NCBI GenBank assembly: GCA_902461985.1
Contig: CABQAB010000010.1
Coordinates: forward strand, 1-18,024
DNA length: 18,024 bases
Direction of reading: 5' to 3'
Source of the DNA: an uncultured Bacteroidales bacterium
Lineage (GTDB): Bacteria; Bacteroidota; Bacteroidia; Bacteroidales; UBA932
Positions 16,960-18,024 of the stretch are shown here, in pieces (the first letter of the stretch is position 1; each line of letters opens with the position of its first letter). Both the position numbers and the translations under genes were made by a program. The notes beneath the pieces are model-generated. The model was not told the DNA's origin, did not search any database, and saw only the letters and a list, made by a program, of their open reading frames with translations.

Positions 16960-18024
16960 TCAGAGGACAATGACCTCGCTGACAAAGCAGAAGCCCTTGT
17001 GACCGCGAGCCCCGTGCCAGTCAGGAATTGACGCCACTGTCTTTGCGCTCACGCGGATGTATTTCGCCCTTGTCTGAGGGAAAGTAACCTTGTACTCCTT
17101 CACACCGTCCTGTACCTCAGGACCTTCCGGCTGATACTCTGCCCGTGCTATCTCGGTGAAGTTCTTGTTGTCATCTGAAACCGAAACCACGAGGTCAAGC
17201 GGATTGAAGATGTAGTCACCCTTGTTTGTCAGGGCTGACACCTCAACGCTTGAATAGTCCGTCCTGCCATCCATCTCTATTGTCAGGTCCACAGGAGTGC
17301 CGTACCAGCCGGCCCATTCTCCTGAGGTGTAAACTTTTGAACCCGGTAAACCGTCAACCAGGGATGCCGGAGCTTCATATTTGTACTTGCTCATCGGCTC
17401 TGTGTTGAGGACCACCGGTCTTGCAAGAGCCTTGTTGTCCTTGAAATTGAGGGTGACAGTGCGGGTCTGCCCGTTTTCGCGGAAGGCAGCGGCCTTGATT
17501 GTGCAGCCCTTTGTCACCTTGATGACTTTCGGGCAGAGAGTTGACCCGGCAGTCGGCTCGCTGCCGTCGGTGGTGTACCTTATCGGAGCATTGTCAACGG
17601 TGGTAAGCCTGACTTCAACGCAGCGGGCGGCTTCATTCACCTTTACTTCTCTCAGAACCTCAAAAACGGTCTTTGCATAGTTGTAACCCATTGTGTCGTA
17701 CATCTTTGCAGTTCTTCCTATACCGGAGAGGAAACGGTTGAGGTCCTTGTTCTGAGGGAGGGTCCACTGCACTTCGGCAAGGGCTGCGGCACGAGGAAGG
17801 ATCATATACTCCAGATGCTCTGTGGTGGCGATGTACTCTGTCCAGACATTGGCCTGCACTCCCTTGATGTGTGCGCGGGCATTCTCGTCCATCTCGTCAG
17901 TGAAAGGTTCGTATTTGTAAACTGTCTCTATAGGAAGATATCCTCCGATGGCAAGAGGCTCGTTGGCCGTGTCATTTGACTGATAGTAATCGAAGTAGAA
18001 ATGGCTGTTCGGAGTCATAATCGC
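16960..18024 (-). CDS. Beta-N-acetylhexosaminidase, GH20 family (N-terminal part outside window)
   Basis: Exo-glycosidase removing terminal N-acetylglucosamine or N-acetylgalactosamine from glycans, probably periplasmic or surface-located in Bacteroidetes glycan use. The frame runs to the window edge, so the ATG at 18018 (MTPNSHFYFDYYQ) is internal, not the start. The last catalytic-domain motifs are visible: the HFYFDYYQ segment and GVQANVWTEYI, whose Trp lines the active site. A chitobiase-like or Fn3-associated domain follows (IRYTTDGSEPTAGS). A C-terminal discoidin/F5-8C-type carbohydrate-binding domain ends in KYIRVSAKT and GFCFVSEVIVL. The catalytic Asp-Glu pair is outside the window. 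It is followed by its own terminator and then the intron. Confidence 0.92.
   Translation of the reverse strand, partial: AIMTPNSHFYFDYYQSNDTANEPLAIGGYLPIETVYKYEPFTDEMDENARAHIKGVQANVWTEYIATTEHLEYMILPRAAALAEVQWTLPQNKDLNRFLSGIGRTAKMYDTMGYNYAKTVFEVLREVKVNEAARCVEVRLTTVDNAPIRYTTDGSEPTAGSTLCPKVIKVTKGCTIKAAAFRENGQTRTVTLNFKDNKALARPVVLNTEPMSKYKYEAPASLVDGLPGSKVYTSGEWAGWYGTPVDLTIEMDGRTDYSSVEVSALTNKGDYIFNPLDLVVSVSDDNKNFTEIARAEYQPEGPEVQDGVKEYKVTFPQTRAKYIRVSAKTVASIPDWHGARGHKGFCFVSEVIVL

Overview
The window is a chromosomal segment from a member of the Bacteroidota, most likely the order Bacteroidales. The evidence is promoters of the Bacteroides type (TTTG, about 19 nt, TAnnTTTG), hardly any Shine-Dalgarno sites, a Big_5 Ig-like lipoprotein, a DUF4465 remnant, a small membrane-anchored phosphatidylserine decarboxylase and an IspG with a domain insert. 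Genus cannot be read from the sequence. Most of the window is housekeeping chromosome. The accessory part is about 15.2-16.9 kb.

Layout. (1) 2-4156, plus strand: the 3' part of ftsH, then cdsA, psd and a CNNM/CorC-type membrane protein. CdsA makes CDP-diacylglycerol and Psd makes phosphatidylethanolamine, so this is a membrane-biogenesis and membrane-quality cluster. psd has its own well-formed promoter inside the cluster. (2) 4157-4274: a convergent intergenic spacer with palindromes and a repeat-like sequence. (3) 4275-12591, minus strand, read from right to left: ligA, spoT/rel, a Big_5 lipoprotein, an outer-membrane beta-barrel protein and ispG. Gaps are 33-38 nt, and about 19 nt before ispG, so they probably form one transcript starting at a promoter just upstream of ligA. 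(4) 12641-13818, minus strand: a surface lipoprotein gene interrupted at a run of seven G, followed by a clear Rho-independent terminator. (5) 13974-15215, plus strand: a phosphofructokinase with the residues of PPi-dependent enzymes, preceded by a leader hairpin. (6) 15216-15514: the C-terminal remnant of a DUF4465 protein, directly against the pfk stop. (7) About 15525-16905, minus strand: a group II intron whose ribozyme parts are recognisable but whose reverse transcriptase is broken three times. (8) 16906-16940: a strong hairpin terminator. (9) 16960-18024, minus strand: the 3' part of a GH20 beta-N-acetylhexosaminidase.

I found no clearly new multi-gene system. The best leads are the G7 tract that switches the lipoprotein out of frame (phase variation or a base-call error), the decayed intron placed directly after the hexosaminidase terminator, the truncated DUF4465 gene joined to pfk, the pfk leader hairpin, and the small IspG insert.
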